From Misgurnus anguillicaudatus (lineage: Eukaryota > Chordata > Actinopteri > Cypriniformes > Cobitidae), in assembly GCF_027580225.2 (NCBI RefSeq), contig NC_073342.2, positions 14,397,501 to 14,461,500 on the forward strand: a stretch of DNA of 64,000 bases, written 5' to 3'. The translations under genes and the position numbers were made by a program. This document shows, piece after piece, positions 1 to 13,444 of this stretch (the first letter of the stretch is position 1; the number at the start of each line of letters is the position of its first letter). The notes below the pieces were generated by a model. It saw nothing but the letters and a program-made list of their open reading frames with translations. It was not told where the DNA came from and did no database searches.

Positions 1-193
1 GCAATGTTGACTGAACATGTAAAAAATGTATGTGTTCAATGACTGAACATTGAAAAAAATGTAAGGTTAATGTTTAAAATTGCTCTGTTTACCCATCCAA
101 GTAACTTAAATATTTAGTTGAAAACATACATATCTAACGTATCTATTGTGTGTCGTCATGTATGGCTTTCTGAGGAACAAGATATGAATCTAT

Positions 194-2289
194 TAGGGAT
201 GCTCATATCAGTTAATTTTCCCGACCGACAACCGTAGCTTCTAAACCGAACATTAACCGTTAACTGATAAGATTTTAATATGAAATTGTCATTCAGTAAA
301 AATACAGTTGACGGTTGTCCGTGAACTAGTAAAAACAAAAGATTTAATTTGAAAGTGCAAACAGCAGCGACAGATCAACAACAGAACCAGGATTCATACA
401 TTATCAGAAATTCACGCAATATATTCACCTTATTAAAAAGCACGCGATCAGTCCAGAGGATTAATATCCAAAAAGGGCAGATTGTCTCCGTTTCATCTAC
501 CACAGTGGTCATTTCTAAAGCAGGATGCTTTTCAGAAAGTTTTGTTTTTGCGTCGTCTTTCTCTGTTTGTGCAAAAAGAGAGATGTTTATGGAACAGAGC
601 ATGTGAGCGGAGTGGTAATATTTCCATCAGAGCGCAGAGCGCATTTCCGAAGTTTCCGCTCCGGTCGCTCAATACGCAGCACTGCTCGCTCATCCCATGC
701 CCTTTGGTAATTTGATAGTTCGAGAATCTATAGCAATAAGTTATGGAGTTCAAATATTGTTTTAATGAAGTCGCCAGCCTTATATAGAAATGAAAGAAAT
801 GAAACTAAGATGACAGTATAAATGTAGCGTCGTCTGCATCTAGATGCAGTTTTAAAGATGAAAATTACTTTAATCTAACTGATCAACACAAATACAAAGC
901 GCCAAAATATAACTGATTGCTTACCAGCATTAAAACCACTTAAAATAAAAACCTGTATAGTTCTCCGCTCCGTGGATGAGGAAGCTTCAGCCAAAAACGC
1001 CGGTGCCTTCAGTATTAACTGACTGAACACTTGACTCTTCCATGGACATTTAGATATTAATTTTTTTCATCAACAGCATGCGATGAACATTATAAACATT
1101 GATGATAATCTGCCGACTCGACTGATTCAGCACGTCCTCTATTTTACAGAGTCCGCTTAATTAACGGCTTTTCGTTCGGTCCGCGTGAGCTAAACATTTT
1201 TGTTCTGTAATTTGCTCTCGCGTAGGCTATATTTCTACATATTTTCGACCAAGTAACACTCGGGATAAAATGTAAGTTGTTTTAGATAGCATTTAAGCTT
1301 CTGAAATGTTGACAAATCAGTCTGACTAAAATGATCTATCCAGATGAATTTAGCCAAAATAATGATTTATTCGTTTTCATACTATATTAGATACACGTTA
1401 ATTTATCTACTAATATACTATTGAAAATGCCATAAATAAATACTCATGGCCTTCTGTATTGCATTCGTTTTGTACATTTACAGGTTCATAAATACTGTCT
1501 AATTTTAATTTCTTTAAGACACAGCTGTGTTCTGTATTTACTGATGCACTGTAAATTTGCACTTTGCACTTGAAATTGTTCTTCAATTTATTTTAATTTT
1601 TTCAAATAATATATTTATATAATAGTATAGTTCGTTGGGGAACGAATTATTATAATATTTCGTAATTACTTATTACATTTATTATTACTTAAATTGTGAA
1701 TTAGTAAAACGTGGAGGTCGTGGAAACAATTTGTTAATTTGAATTATATCCGGAGCACCGTATCAGTTAAACTATAATAGCCAACACACAACTGTACATA
1801 ACTGCGATTTATCAGCTTATACTTTAATTAAATGCAATTATCCAAGAACGTCAGTACAGAAAACAATTAGGCTTACTAAATTTTTTTTTATGTCAGAGCG
1901 GGATCTGAATGGGAATTGGTTTATTTGCTAGCGTGAGCGGAAAGTTAACGGAGCGCTTGCTTGGGCGGTGAGCGACTGAGTGGAGCGCTTGAACAGTAGA
2001 GCGGAATATTTAGGGGAGCTTCGCTTACATGTTATGGTCCGGGACACGCGCGCGTCTCCGTTCAGCTTCCAAACACGCATACAAATGATCAGACCGTCAG
2101 GGCAGCAATCATTTGTGTCATTTACAGGACATTCACAAATTAAAGATAGAAAAGTGGTGAAATGTCTGTCGGCTCATGACGACACGCACCATGTATTAAC
2201 AAATATTTTTTTATTTTAACTGATAATGTTAATCGGTCATACATTCTTACCTTCGGTTAACGGTTAAACGGTCAATGTGAGCATCCCTA
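194..2289. mobile_element. hAT-type transposon, non-autonomous
   Basis: The ends are perfect 12-bp inverted repeats, TAGGGATGCTCA on the left and its complement on the right. They are flanked by an exact 8-bp direct repeat GAATCTAT at 186-193 and 2290-2297, the target duplication expected of hAT elements. Subterminal TTAACTGATAA motifs occur near both ends. At 2.1 kb it is shorter than an intact hAT element, and no frame inside reads as a transposase, so it was probably mobilised in trans. Confidence 0.9.
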
Positions 2290-2297
2290 GAATCTAT

Positions 2298-3895
2298 GCT
2301 TCTTTCAATGGGCCAAGTAGCTAATAATAACCATTAGCAAAGACTTACGAAAGCATTTCGGTAAAAACAAATTAATTTACTGATAAATATCACAAATCAA
2401 AACATCAAAATGACGCGCATATTGCAAAGCAACACCTGTATACACTCTATATCTCTTTCTTCTCTGGCCACAGGAAGTGTCCTGCAATTATTTGGCAAGA
2501 GTAACGTCAACATTAGCACGATTTACAGTTTGTATACGCTTCATACAAACAACATACCGCGTCCGCTAAACGGTGACAGAGGCGTGAAGTTCACATGCCG
2601 TTGAAAAGCAAACAGCCGACTCCAGACATCAAACTACAATCCCTCGCCCAAAGATCGTTCACTCGATTGCACGGTCAAAAACTTTGTCTATGTCTTTCAC
2701 TCCTTTCTTTCATACAGCTTTCATACATCAAAGAAGAAAGTACTCACATCATTCGGGAAAAAAAATATGGAGGTATATTCTTTCTTTCTGTGGTGGGACA
2801 CTTATCATCTAAGAGATATCGCAAAACCACTATGATCCTATTAACTTTTATTGTTAAGTCTCCATTTGAACAAAGTAAACATTTAGTTTGGTGAGACTAT
2901 CTGATGCATTCAAACAGGGTTACTGCAGCATACGTATTACGTACATCTGAAAAGTAAAGGATTTTGCCGCTTTAACACTGAAATTGTCCTCCAGAGTTGC
3001 CCCCCGGGTGGACCCTGACACCTCCTTCCCAGGCGAGCGCAGAGCAGCGGGGATTAAACAGATAACCGCGTCCCAACAGCTGCACTGTTTTATGAGATCA
3101 CACGTACTTCTGAGGCCCAAATGTGCACGAAAAACCCACCAGCATGATGCATAACAACCACGACCGGCCCCTCGGCACAATCTCCTACCCAGACAGATGA
3201 GCTTACTCACTGCATGTTGCTTTGGAACGTCAGCCTTTAGTTATAAACAAAACCAATGCATTAGTCAGAGGATTGCTGGACTATATTTAAAGAAAATTTA
3301 ATTCACTTTTCAGTCTCAAGGGGCTAGTCTCGAGCCAACAATACATGTCTTGCATTTATTAATTAAAGCAGAATACAGGGACGTCAGAAGTTTCTAGCAG
3401 GACGTTAGCACAGAGCATCAGGGAATGTAGTAAATGATCAAATATCCCCAAAATCTCATGGAATTGAAAATATGAAAAAGTAAATCTTTACCATCAAGCT
3501 TTATAATTCTTTTAAAACGATTTATTACGCCACGCTCTGGAATGCTTGATTCCGATTGGTCATCGGCGACATTACAAACTTTGTTATTCCCAAATAACAA
3601 CCGCCTGAAACTAATAACACAGCTTCATCTGGGTACTGTGTTTTATCTAGATGGGTGCAGTTTAATACTTTAAGATAAAGTCAATATAAATAAGCTAAAT
3701 TAGGAACATATGAGGTTTTATTTACAAACAATTAAACCAAATGCATTTTTGTCTCGTTTCAACTTTCAACCACTAAGAACGGTTAATCCTCACAGAGGTT
3801 TGCATTTCTTACAAATGACGAATAAAAGATATCATATCAATTAGAGATATTACATTTGTCCACTGATACTCATGCCGATACCGGTGGTTATATTA
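2298..3895. other. Intergenic DNA, no gene recognised
   Basis: No coding exon or named repeat is recognised here. The segment at 2920-3240 is more GC-rich than its surroundings and has a donor-like GTGAGTAAG on the minus strand near 3209, but no convincing exon precedes it. Confidence 0.4.
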
Positions 3896-5940
3896 AAGGG
3901 ACACTCCACTGTTTTGAAAATATGCTAATTTCCAGCTCTTCTAGAGTTAAAGATTTGATTTTTACCATTTTGGAATCCATTCAGCCGATCTCCGGGTCTG
4001 GCGGTAGCACTTTTAGCATAGCTTAGCATAATCCATTAAATAAATCCATTAAACCATTGAGTAGGGCTGGACAATAATTCAATATTGATATATGTCGTGG
4101 TATATATTTTTTCAATAGTGGTGATATGGCCGTCCTGTGTCCGTTTGCATCTCAAGTCTAAAAACACGTGTTAAACGCCGGTAAATGTGCTTCTTCCTTC
4201 AGAGCGCGTGCCGTCTTTCGCAGCTAAGCAACCATGACCCGCACATTCCGGAAAACGTAATGCCTGATCAGATTGAGGCTATGTCCACACGAAGCCGGTG
4301 CATTCCCTATCCGATAATTTTTTTTCCTTGCTCTGAAAAAATAATCTGTAAACACGAAACCACTGAAACCGGCTGAAAGCGGTGTAGTATATATGCCGGA
4401 CCAGTATGGGGCACTGTAATTCTGCCACAGATATACACTATACACGGAGAAGAAGACTTTGAGCATGCGCATAACCAACGTATGGTGTTGTCCATTATCG
4501 CTTGTTGCTCACCACAATTGCATAGAAGCAATAAATTTTGCTGTAATAAAGCTAGTAGGCTTTAGTAGCTTCTGTAGCACTAACACAATCACGTAGTCTG
4601 CCGTTATTGTTGTTGCTGTTACGTGTGACGCTTCCGACACGTGATGTGATGACGAAACCGCAAGGGTATCGGTTTCAGATTTATCCACTTTAGGACCCGG
4701 TTTCAAAAAAATAGCGGATTCAGTCTCCCAAAACGCCGGATCTGTGTGGATGAAACGCCAATACGATAACAAATGTATACGTATACAGTGATACGCGTCT
4801 CCGTGTGGACAGCCCCTGAAATCGCTCATTTGTGCCTCGCGCCAAATCATATCATTGTTATTATGCGATCAATTAATCTAGTGTTTGCCCAGAGAAGAGC
4901 TGTCACTCAGAATACAAGAAGGAGGTGTGGGGTTAGTTAGCGTCAAATCAAGTCTTCCAATGGTGCCACCATATAGGGAGGGAGAACGAGAGATGTAATG
5001 CAACGCAAACTGAACTACGGATGAGAAAAATCAGGTTCACGTGTTAAAAAAGGGGGAAAGAAACTTGCAATAGATAAAAGTATGTAGGCAGCTATTGGTC
5101 TCGTTATGAGTATATGATGTAGTCAGTATGCTAGTATCTAATATATGATTATGTAGCTTGCTATGCAATTACAAATACAGCTTTTAATATAAATGTGTCT
5201 GTCCAACTATCTTATGTATCATTAAATAGCCTACTACCATTCAAAAGTTTTAGGGTCACTTTCACTTTGGCTATTTAATAATATTTTTCCACATATTACT
5301 ATAATAGTAAATTGATCAAAATTATGGAACTATGAAATTTGTTATTAAAATTATCCCTTATTTCTAGACCCCTAAAGTCTGATTATTTGACAGTAAGTTT
5401 ACATTTAATTTTGTATGAAGGCTAAATACAAAAATGAACATCAATTTATTTATACCATTTTTTTTGTAAATATTATAATTTTACAGAAGGAGCCTTCATA
5501 GACTTGGTAAATTCAGTTGTTTAGAAGTTTGTATGTACAGACATTCTTTGCAGTTTATCCCAAGGCTTTTTTTAACATTCATACTGGTATCGGATTTATA
5601 CCGTATCGACCGAAATTTAGAAGTATACCGGGGATAACAATTTTGGCCATATGGTCCAGCCCTACCATTTAGCATCGTGCTCTAAAGTTACCAAAAAGTT
5701 TCAATATTTTTCCCCATTTAAAACTTGACTGTTCTGTAGTTACATCGTGTACTAAGACTGACGAAAAATTAAAAGTTGTGATTTTCTAGGCCGATATGGC
5801 TAGGACTATACTCTCATTCTGGCGTAATAATCAAGGACTTTGCTGCCGTACCATGGTTGCATATTACGCAGTGCCTGAAAGTAGTCCCCTTGGAAACTTT
5901 CAATAGCAGGGGACTATATCTGGCACTGCGTAATATCATT
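3896..5940. mobile_element. MITE of the AAAGGGACACTCCAC family, interrupted
   Basis: The left end reads AAAGGGACACTCCACT, followed by a body that recurs in the anpep introns at 42288 and 60811. The copy is split by the hAT element at 4062-5664 and resumes at 5673. A hairpin near 5864-5932 is built on the repeated words ATTACGCAGTGCC and GGGGACTA. The right boundary is approximate. Confidence 0.6.
4062..5664. mobile_element. hAT-type transposon nested in a MITE
   Basis: The element begins TAGGGCTGGAC and ends with the complement GTCCAGCCCTA. The flanking octamers CCATTGAG (4054-4061) and CCATTTAG (5665-5672) match at 7 of 8 bases, as for a slightly decayed hAT target duplication. It interrupts the MITE body, so it is the younger insertion. 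No transposase frame is recognised. Confidence 0.85.
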
Positions 5941-6126
5941 GCGCCTCCTGCATTAACTAAATTCTGAAAATATTATATTTATATTTTCAAATGTTATTCG
6001 GTCACATAATGACTATAAAACTAGTGATGTTTCTTTACATTTCCTATACACAGAGCTCAAAGTCATTGCATTTTTCTTTTCTCTTTTGATTGACAGCATA
6101 TATCAGCAATAACTATTGGCTGTTTT

Positions 6127-6260
6127 TAACTCTTTCCCCGCCAGCGTTTTTTTTTTTTTAAAGTTGCTAGCCAGCGTCAGCATTTTTTATGATTTTAATG
6201 CCTTCCAGAATGTTCTTCTTTAAATATATAAACATACAACATATCAAACAAAAAAACTCC
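6127..6260. mobile_element. Fragment of the TTAA-flanked CTCTTTCCCCGCC element
   Basis: It starts TAACTCTTTCCCCGCCAGCG. Its following sequence, including GCCTTCCAGAATGTTCTTCTTTA, is the reverse complement of the right half of the more complete element at 51120-51590. Only one end is present. Confidence 0.55.
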
Positions 6261-8399
6261 ACAACATAACCATGCACCCATACGACTTCTAAACTTCCGC
6301 TGCTTCTCTGTCTTGTATTGCCAAAAGAGGGGGTTGAGAGCACCTGGGCCTACCGGGCTCCTCCTTTGTAGAGGAAGAGCACAAAGAAACAGCTGAGGAG
6401 TCTGAGCTTGTCACCAGAATGAATAGTCCTCCAACCAGAGAGTCGTTCACATGAGGGTAGAGGTCTACAAACACGTGAAGCGGTGGCCAAAAGACCTTCA
6501 AACGAAAATATGTGCCTCTCCTTTCTGCCTCCTTTTACCTACCTGTCTGATTACGATCACTTCCTCCGTCCCTTATCAGCAAGAGACCGCACAGTTATGC
6601 AGTGAGATTGTGTCAGAGAAAACGGGCAAGTGCGCAAATATGCATTACGTTAAATAAAAAATAGGCAAACCCGACGACACCACGTATGACCTTAAAATAC
6701 ATCTGTTGTATGTTTACAAAATAAAAGTCTCACCTAAAATAACTGGATTGGAGGGGTTCAAGGACACAAATCAGGCTATGTGATAAACAACATTTGAGCA
6801 AATATTTGCAAGCAGAGACTGAACCATGTCGTGGTTTTATGGGCAGGAATACAAGATGGATGTTTTATTTCCTTTGCTTTCCATAAAAAAAGCAAAGCTG
6901 CAGACTTGTTCAATTAACGCATGCAAACATTTGTAGTAAAAGCTTGATTGGTCAACAATTGCAAGTTACAAAATGTGACATGCGTCATAATGTCCTCAAT
7001 AAAATCGAATACTTTGGACACTACTTATTAAACAACCTTTCACCTCTCTGAAAAAAAAACCTCTCTACAGAGAATAGACTGACAATTTCACTGATGTCTA
7101 TTGGCAGACAGATGACATACCAACCTGACACGGATGACATGACAACAGCGCTTGCTATTGACGTGACCTGAATAATTCCTACCGAAGCACGCGAGAAACA
7201 CGACCACACACGCTGAAGAAATAACAACATGATTGTGTACTAACAACACTATTTGAAGTCTTATATCGCCAATACCAGAGTAACATTTAGCCTTATAAAA
7301 TTACGGTAAAATAGGTCAACTTAAACATAACAATACCGCTTAGGTTCTCTAAACAACCAATGTTTTTCTTATTATGATTTTTTTTTAACAATTAAAGAAT
7401 AAAAGTAGATTTTTAGCAGAACTTAAAAATGTTCTCCAATATAAAAACCCTTTTTGGTTCTGAATGGATTACTTATCACTTTTATATTTAAATAAATAAA
7501 TAAATAAATATAATTTATAGGTATATATGCTTGTTGCTAAAATAACTTATAGTGCATAATATGCATTTTGTTTCAGTATGTGTTTTCCTTGGGTATCGAA
7601 CCTATGACCTTTAGTGTCTTTAACGCAATGCAAAAAATTGAATTTAAATACTGTATTTAATGAGTGTTGCCAGATCCATCAGTTGCATACAAGCTAACAC
7701 AAACTATTTAACTTTCAAAATGTACTTTACCTAGTCTGTAAATATCATATCATGTTATAATGTATTAGTAGCATACTTGCATACAACAGACGTATGTGAC
7801 AGGGTATTATAGAGTAAAATTGTGAGTAAATTGAACAATGAGGACTAAAAGTAGATAAAAACTTAATTTTAGGTGTTGCACATAAAATTAGTTCAAGCCA
7901 GTGCATCCAACCTGCTTCATTTTATCAAAGGGAACAACAGCAACAAACTCTCTCTAAACGAGAATGCAAACATCCCAGCTAACCAATAATGAGAACATCA
8001 TGCTAAAACTATAAATATTTATGCACAGACCTGTTTGAATGTCTGAGATTCTCACCACAGTCCACACACATAGTGTTCAGTGATGCTATTCATAACACTC
8101 AGATTATAATACTATCTGATATAATGTATGCCATAAGCTTTATAATTCATTCATTTTTTGCATTATGAAACTACAATCGTGCTTATGCTGACGTTAATAC
8201 ATCGTTTTACATTCTTTCTCCAGACAATTATCAGACAAAACAACATGAAATAAGAGAGTAAAACTCACTAACTTTACGCGTTATACAAAGTTATTTCAAA
8301 GTCACCAATACTTTACTCATAATGCAAAGTTGTTTAAAACGCATTAAATAATTGTACACGCTATACAGAGTTTAAAAAGTTATTTAAACGTCATTTAAT
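6261..8399. other. Intergenic or intronic DNA with SINE fragment
   Basis: No gene is recognised. An AAAT microsatellite lies at about 7488-7510. A degraded minus-oriented SINE piece lies at about 7560-7635 (CAGTATGTGTTTTCCTTGGG with TATCGAACCTATGACC, a tRNA-like B-box region). If the exon at 8866-8920 is real, this stretch is part of its first intron or of later exons that I could not identify. Confidence 0.4.
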
Positions 8400-9150
8400 A
8401 ACTTAACACTTTTCTTTCTCGCTATGTTTGACATCCGACACCACCGAGGCCTCAGTAACACTTAACCGGAGTAGTTTACACGTCTCGGGATCTCAGAAAC
8501 GATCCGATTAAACGTGTCAAAAACTTCTAGTAAAGCTAAATTTAGTAACTAACTTACTTAAAAAAGTTCAAATCTCGGCGAACTAACCGATAAGAAACTT
8601 TACTGCTTAACTTCACGCAGAGTTGTATCGCGACGGCTACACATGCAAAGTTGCTCCTAAACTTACGGTTACGTTTCAAAGTGTGCGAACTTTTCAAATA
8701 CGTGATCGTTAAAACGTTAAAGTCGCGTAAAAAAACAACCAGGCGCAACTTGGTCGCGCGCTTTGCACCTAATATCCCACTTTGTTTCATATTGTTCGCC
8801 GAGATATGATGACTTTAACACCTCCGAGCCGTACAAAAAGCGCAACAAAAAACTGTTTTACTCACCGCGAATCACAGTCAGACTACAACAAAGCAGCAGT
8901 TCCAGTAATAAAAACTCCATCGCAAGCGCTCCGGCATTTAATAACATAATCCCAGCTCCATTTCATCGAGGTATCTGCGTTAGGAGAAAGTTTGGAGTCC
9001 GAGTTTAGGTCGATCGCTCGGTGGTTTTCCTTTTTTTTACTCTTCCAGCCCTCCGCGATAGTAGACGAGGCACGAGGAGGGGAATGACTGACAGCGGAAA
9101 CCGATCGACGTCATCAAGTGGGATTGCGCGAAGCCGTGGCGCGTTCCCGA
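8400..9150 (-). promoter_or_regulatory. CpG-rich putative promoter region
   Basis: CpG dinucleotides are much denser here, especially at 8840-9145, than in the AT-rich surroundings. The region contains the signal-peptide exon at 8866-8920. It is likely a CpG-island promoter for a minus-strand gene. No TATA box is evident at a suitable distance. Confidence 0.45.
8866..8920 (-). CDS. Probable first coding exon of a secreted or membrane protein
   Basis: On the minus strand an ATG with a good context (GCGATGG) opens a frame for MEFLLLELLLCCSLTVIR. It has a short acidic start and then a leucine/cysteine-rich hydrophobic core, which fits a signal peptide. The frame reaches a consensus donor GTGAGT after 55 nt, leaving phase 1. 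A phase-1 signal exon followed by a long intron is common in genes for secreted, Ig-domain and receptor proteins. The following exons would lie at lower coordinates, but I found no convincing candidate in 1-8865. They may lie outside the window. The gene family is not recognised, and chance occurrence cannot be excluded. Confidence 0.4.
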
Positions 9151-9541
9151 CGCCAGTCAGGGGAGTCAATCATGACATTTTTACTCAAAATTATTATTTA
9201 ACTTTCATAAAATAATGAAACATTGACATCAAATGCAGATATTAAGATTGATGTAATGCAATAATAAATATACATAAGTGCAGTAAAACATTCGTCATGT
9301 GTACACGTCACGTACCATGTAAATAATGCAATAAAAACGGTTTTCATTATGAAAAATACTATTGTTTACTATATTAAACTAGTAAAATTTATAGATTTTT
9401 GTTTTTGAACCCTACTAGTAATTGATATTTAAATACTACAGTTTAAATATTTCTTTAATGTGGGTTGAATGCTTCTCTATAAGACAAAATAGATAAAATA
9501 AATATTAGATAAATGTTAAAAAAAAATACAAAAAGGTAATT

Positions 9542-10188
9542 GGTAACACTTAGTTTGTATAAGGTTATTTGGTTATTTGTTGACATTACTGAACACAATA
9601 GCTCACACGAACTAACAATAAGCGATATAGTTAATCACCATTTATTAATCTTCGTTAATCGTTCAATTGTTCACATTCGTTCATTGTGCATTAACTAATG
9701 TCAACAGAAACAAAATAAATCTTTAGGGTCCCCACACATATGTGAAGTTTTAGCTTAAATATCATATAGGCAATTTATTATAACATGTTAAAATTGCCAC
9801 TTTGTGAGCAAACATTTGTGGTTTTTGGGTGTGTCCTTTAAAATGCAAATTAGTTGACCTCTGCACTAAATTGCAGTGCTGTGGTTGGACAGTGCAGATT
9901 GGGGGGTGGAATTATCCCCTTCTGACATCACAAGGGGAGCCAAAGTTCATGTTTGCAGTGAATGGTTTACTGTAAGTTATTGGGTTGTTCTTTTATAGGT
10001 TAATCCCAAGGGACCCAATTATAGCACTTAAACATGGAAAAATTCAGATTTTCATGATATGTCTTCTTTAAAAAATGTATTAATAAATGCTTAATTTACA
10101 TGAACTAAGATTAATAAATGTTCTATAGAAGTCTTGACTCATGTTAGCTAATGCATTAACAAATACAACCTTATTGTTAAGTGTTAGG
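9542..10188. mobile_element. GGTAACACTT-type MITE with a nested insertion
   Basis: The left end is GGTAACACTTAG and the right end is a decayed complement (TTAAGTGTTAGG). Related ends bound 62735-63010. A second element sits inside at about 9724-10070: it starts GGGTCCCCACACATATGTG and ends around GGGACCCAATTATAGCACTT. A fragment of that inner family recurs at about 53530-53582. Confidence 0.6.
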
Positions 10189-12133
10189 TAATTATTCTCC
10201 TAATGGAATAACAAAGAACTATTAATAAAAGGACCCTAAAATGTATTTGTGCAAAATGCATTTCTGTTTTACTTATTTTTACATAAAGGTAAAGCTGTGT
10301 ACTATTTGAGTAGACAGTAGTAAAATGTTATTAACATAATAAAAAATTACATTTGTTGTACCTGTAGTAACCAGATAAACATATTTTAATAGGAAAAAAT
10401 AGCTAACTAGTCCTATAACATTCCATATAAAACATTCCTCACTGCAAAGTTCAATCCAGGACTGACGTATCCACAGCCAGGATGTCTCAATATGTGTGGA
10501 TTTGTGAATTCTCATAAAGTCAAGCTGCTAGTTATTATGTTTGGTACAACACATCACTAATGAAAGTTAAATTAGAATAAATATGCATTTTTTTATTCAA
10601 ACCACAAAGCAACCTTTCTGTATTAAAACTATTTGTATTTCATAAAACAGGAGCTAAAACATGCCAAGACTGACACAGTTTCTCTTCTTATAGTTGCAAG
10701 CCTGTTACAGTTTATTTATGCTCATAAGTGCATGTTATGACTAAATCACAATGCTGCAAATTCATTTCAGCCTCTTTTAATAGTCCAGAGGTGCACTAAA
10801 CCTCAAGGATCAAACCATACCCCTGGCGGACTGAAAGCATTCGTTGGGTTGAATGGTAAAAGTTCTGCAACTGGTCCAAAGTCCAAAGTGAAACCATATG
10901 TGGCCCTTAGTGCGTGTGAGCAGAGAGCAGGCAGTAATTCCCGGGCCTGAAGAAATATGCCATAATGAAACCTGCCTTTACGATCACCTGTGCATTATTG
11001 CTCTTGGCACTCTCTTTGATCAAGCAAGCACTATGCACACAAAAAAATCACTTTTTCTATTGCCCGTTGTTACTTTTAAATATTAGACTTGGGCTAATAC
11101 ACCCAATACCTAATGCAAAACACATTTCTCATGTAACTGAAGCTATCTGGATGGGGTCCTTTAAAAACAAAGGGTTTATAGAGGCATCATTTCAACATGC
11201 TTTGAGCTAACCCTGTTGCTACTGACTCCTCTCCAAAAATATATAGACGGGATTGTGTTCGCAAAGCCGTCCGCCACTGTGTTACACAACGGTGGAAAAC
11301 AGAGAAATTCTGATGAAATATGAATGCGTAATAGCGTAGTATCAATACCGCACCATGCCGGCGATTACAAACGAGAGGATTATTGCTTTCCTTGGAAAGC
11401 GGAGGTAACATTTTTACTGGATGTTTATTAACATTGCTCTCATGAAATGAAAACGTTGGGTATATAAATGCCAAAAAGAAAGAGATTGGGACACTTTTCC
11501 TGGGAAACTTTAGGAATTATGGAAAGTTGGAAGGAGCTACAGTATCCACATCGCAGATGACAATAGACTCAACACTTTGTACTACGCTGCTTCAAATTCC
11601 ACATTTGATTAGTTTAATAGTTGTTTTACCCCAAAACAAAACCCTTCCCTGGTGTGCTTCTTGTAAAGGTTTGGGCGCACCTTCCTTCCAACTCATTATT
11701 TTGCCAGTTAAATATTCTTTAAAATAAGACAATGTGGTTTTAAAGGCACAATAATTGGCCATCACATGTGGCTTGTTTTGGCATCTTGTATACACCAAAG
11801 GATTGGTTGATATGCATTTCTCATAAAACAGTTCGGAAAAAAAATGGGGGGTGGGGGCTATACCCCCCTAACACACCCACTTCAGCTTAATCATGGCAAA
11901 ACAGTGCATGTGTCTGTGCTTCTTTGGGGCAAAATGTGCAGAATTCAATTGAACTAAATTAAATGTGGTTAAAAAGGAACGAAGAGTACAAGACTTTTAT
12001 TAGTTATCTGAATTAAATAAGCCAAATGTATTATAAAGGACACGCTAGGGGTTGGAAATATATGGAGAAATTTGTAAACGCGAATTTGAATTAAACGGGA
12101 GCAGATTCTGTGTGGGCCTGGTAATGGATCACG
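10189..12133. other. Intergenic DNA, no gene recognised
   Basis: Several short open frames occur on both strands, but none has recognisable protein features or plausible splice sites. I see no named repeat in most of this stretch. Confidence 0.4.
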
Positions 12134-12756
12134 GTTAAAGGAATAGTCTACTCATTTTCAATATTAAAATATGTTATTACCTTAACTAAGAATTGTTGAT
12201 ACATCCCTCTATCATCTGTGTGCGTGCACGTAAGCGCCGGAGCGTGCTGCAACGCTTCGATAGCATTTAGCTTAGCCCCATTCATTCAATGCTACCATTT
12301 AGAGATAAAGTTAGAGGTGACCAAACACATCAACGTTTTTCCTATTTAAGACGAGTAGTTATACGAGCAAGTTTGGTGGTACAAAATAAAACGTAGCGCT
12401 TTTCTAAGCGGATTTAAAAGAGGAACTATATTTTATGGCGTAATAGCACTTTTGGGAGTACTTCGACTCGCCTGAAAAGTCTGCTCCCCTTCTCACTCTC
12501 ATAATGGGAGAGGGAGGGTGTTACTGCGCCGAGTCGAAGTAGGAAATAGGAAAAACGTTGATGTGTTTGGTCACTTCTAACTTTATCTCTAAATGGTACA
12601 ATTGAATGAATGGGGCTAAGCTAAATGCTATCGAAGCGTCGCAGCGCGCTCCAGCACTTACGTGCACGCACACAGATGATAGAGGGATGTATCAACAGTT
12701 CTAAGTTAAGGTAATAACATATTTTAATATTGAAAATGAGTAGACTATTCCTTTTA
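12134..12756. mobile_element. Foldback MITE, AAAGGAATAGTC family, copy 1
   Basis: The two halves are long inverted repeats that begin AAAGGAATAGTCTACTCATT and end with the complement. Internal words such as GATAGCATTTAGCTTAGCCC recur inverted. The second copy is at 30286-30919. Flanks contain TTA or TTAA on both sides, so the target duplication cannot be fixed to the base. Confidence 0.8.
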
Positions 12757-12817
12757 AGTAAATATCTGGTACAGGCCATAATAAAACACAATAATGGCTT
12801 TTTTAGCAAATTATCTT

Positions 12818-12823
12818 TTTATT
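12818..12823 (-). terminator. Putative polyadenylation signal AATAAA
   Basis: TTTATT on the plus strand is AATAAA on the minus strand. It lies about 620 bp downstream of the stop codon of the C11orf24-like gene and would end a 3' UTR spanning roughly 12800-13444. Confidence 0.4.
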
Positions 12824-13444
12824 ATTAATATATCTTTATACAGTGCTGCTATTAAGACTTACAAAATCCATTTGGCACATATGAAATGATCATTCCTTAT
12901 GCATTCCTCGGGTCTCATACAGTAATAACCTTTACTTCGTTCCAGACATCAAATACACAATGGCTAAATTATTCCCTTGGCTTGACAATGTGCTTCTGTG
13001 CCACAATTCCCAATTTGGCATTTGTTCCTCACACAAGAAAAGACAATAATTCCTAAATGAATTGAATTTACCCACACCATTTGGACCAACGTAAAAAAAA
13101 AGACAAGTTTTGCAGCAAATATTCTTTAGCTGCGTATAAACACTGGACATAACAGACATTTACAAACAAAATTTCCAAATATTGCACTATGAATTCCTGT
13201 GTAATGACATTCGTTAAGGGTTAAAGTAATACTAAGGCTTCACCCCACACGGCCCAAAATACGAGGAAGCTAAATCTGCATAGAAAGAAACACAAACGCC
13301 AACTCACTCAATACATTTTGTATTCAAGCACCTGCTGGATTTCCCAAAGTGGATGGGCTTTTGAAATGTAAGTGCTACCATTTTAAACATGAGTAGCAGT
13401 ACCATGCTACCAAATCCCATAACGAAAAGTCCAAATCTCTGAAA

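Noticed and set aside
2920..3210. Minus-strand 96-codon open frame as an exon
   Set aside because: The product resembles nothing known. The nearby donor-like GTGAGTAAG lies upstream of the frame, not at its end.
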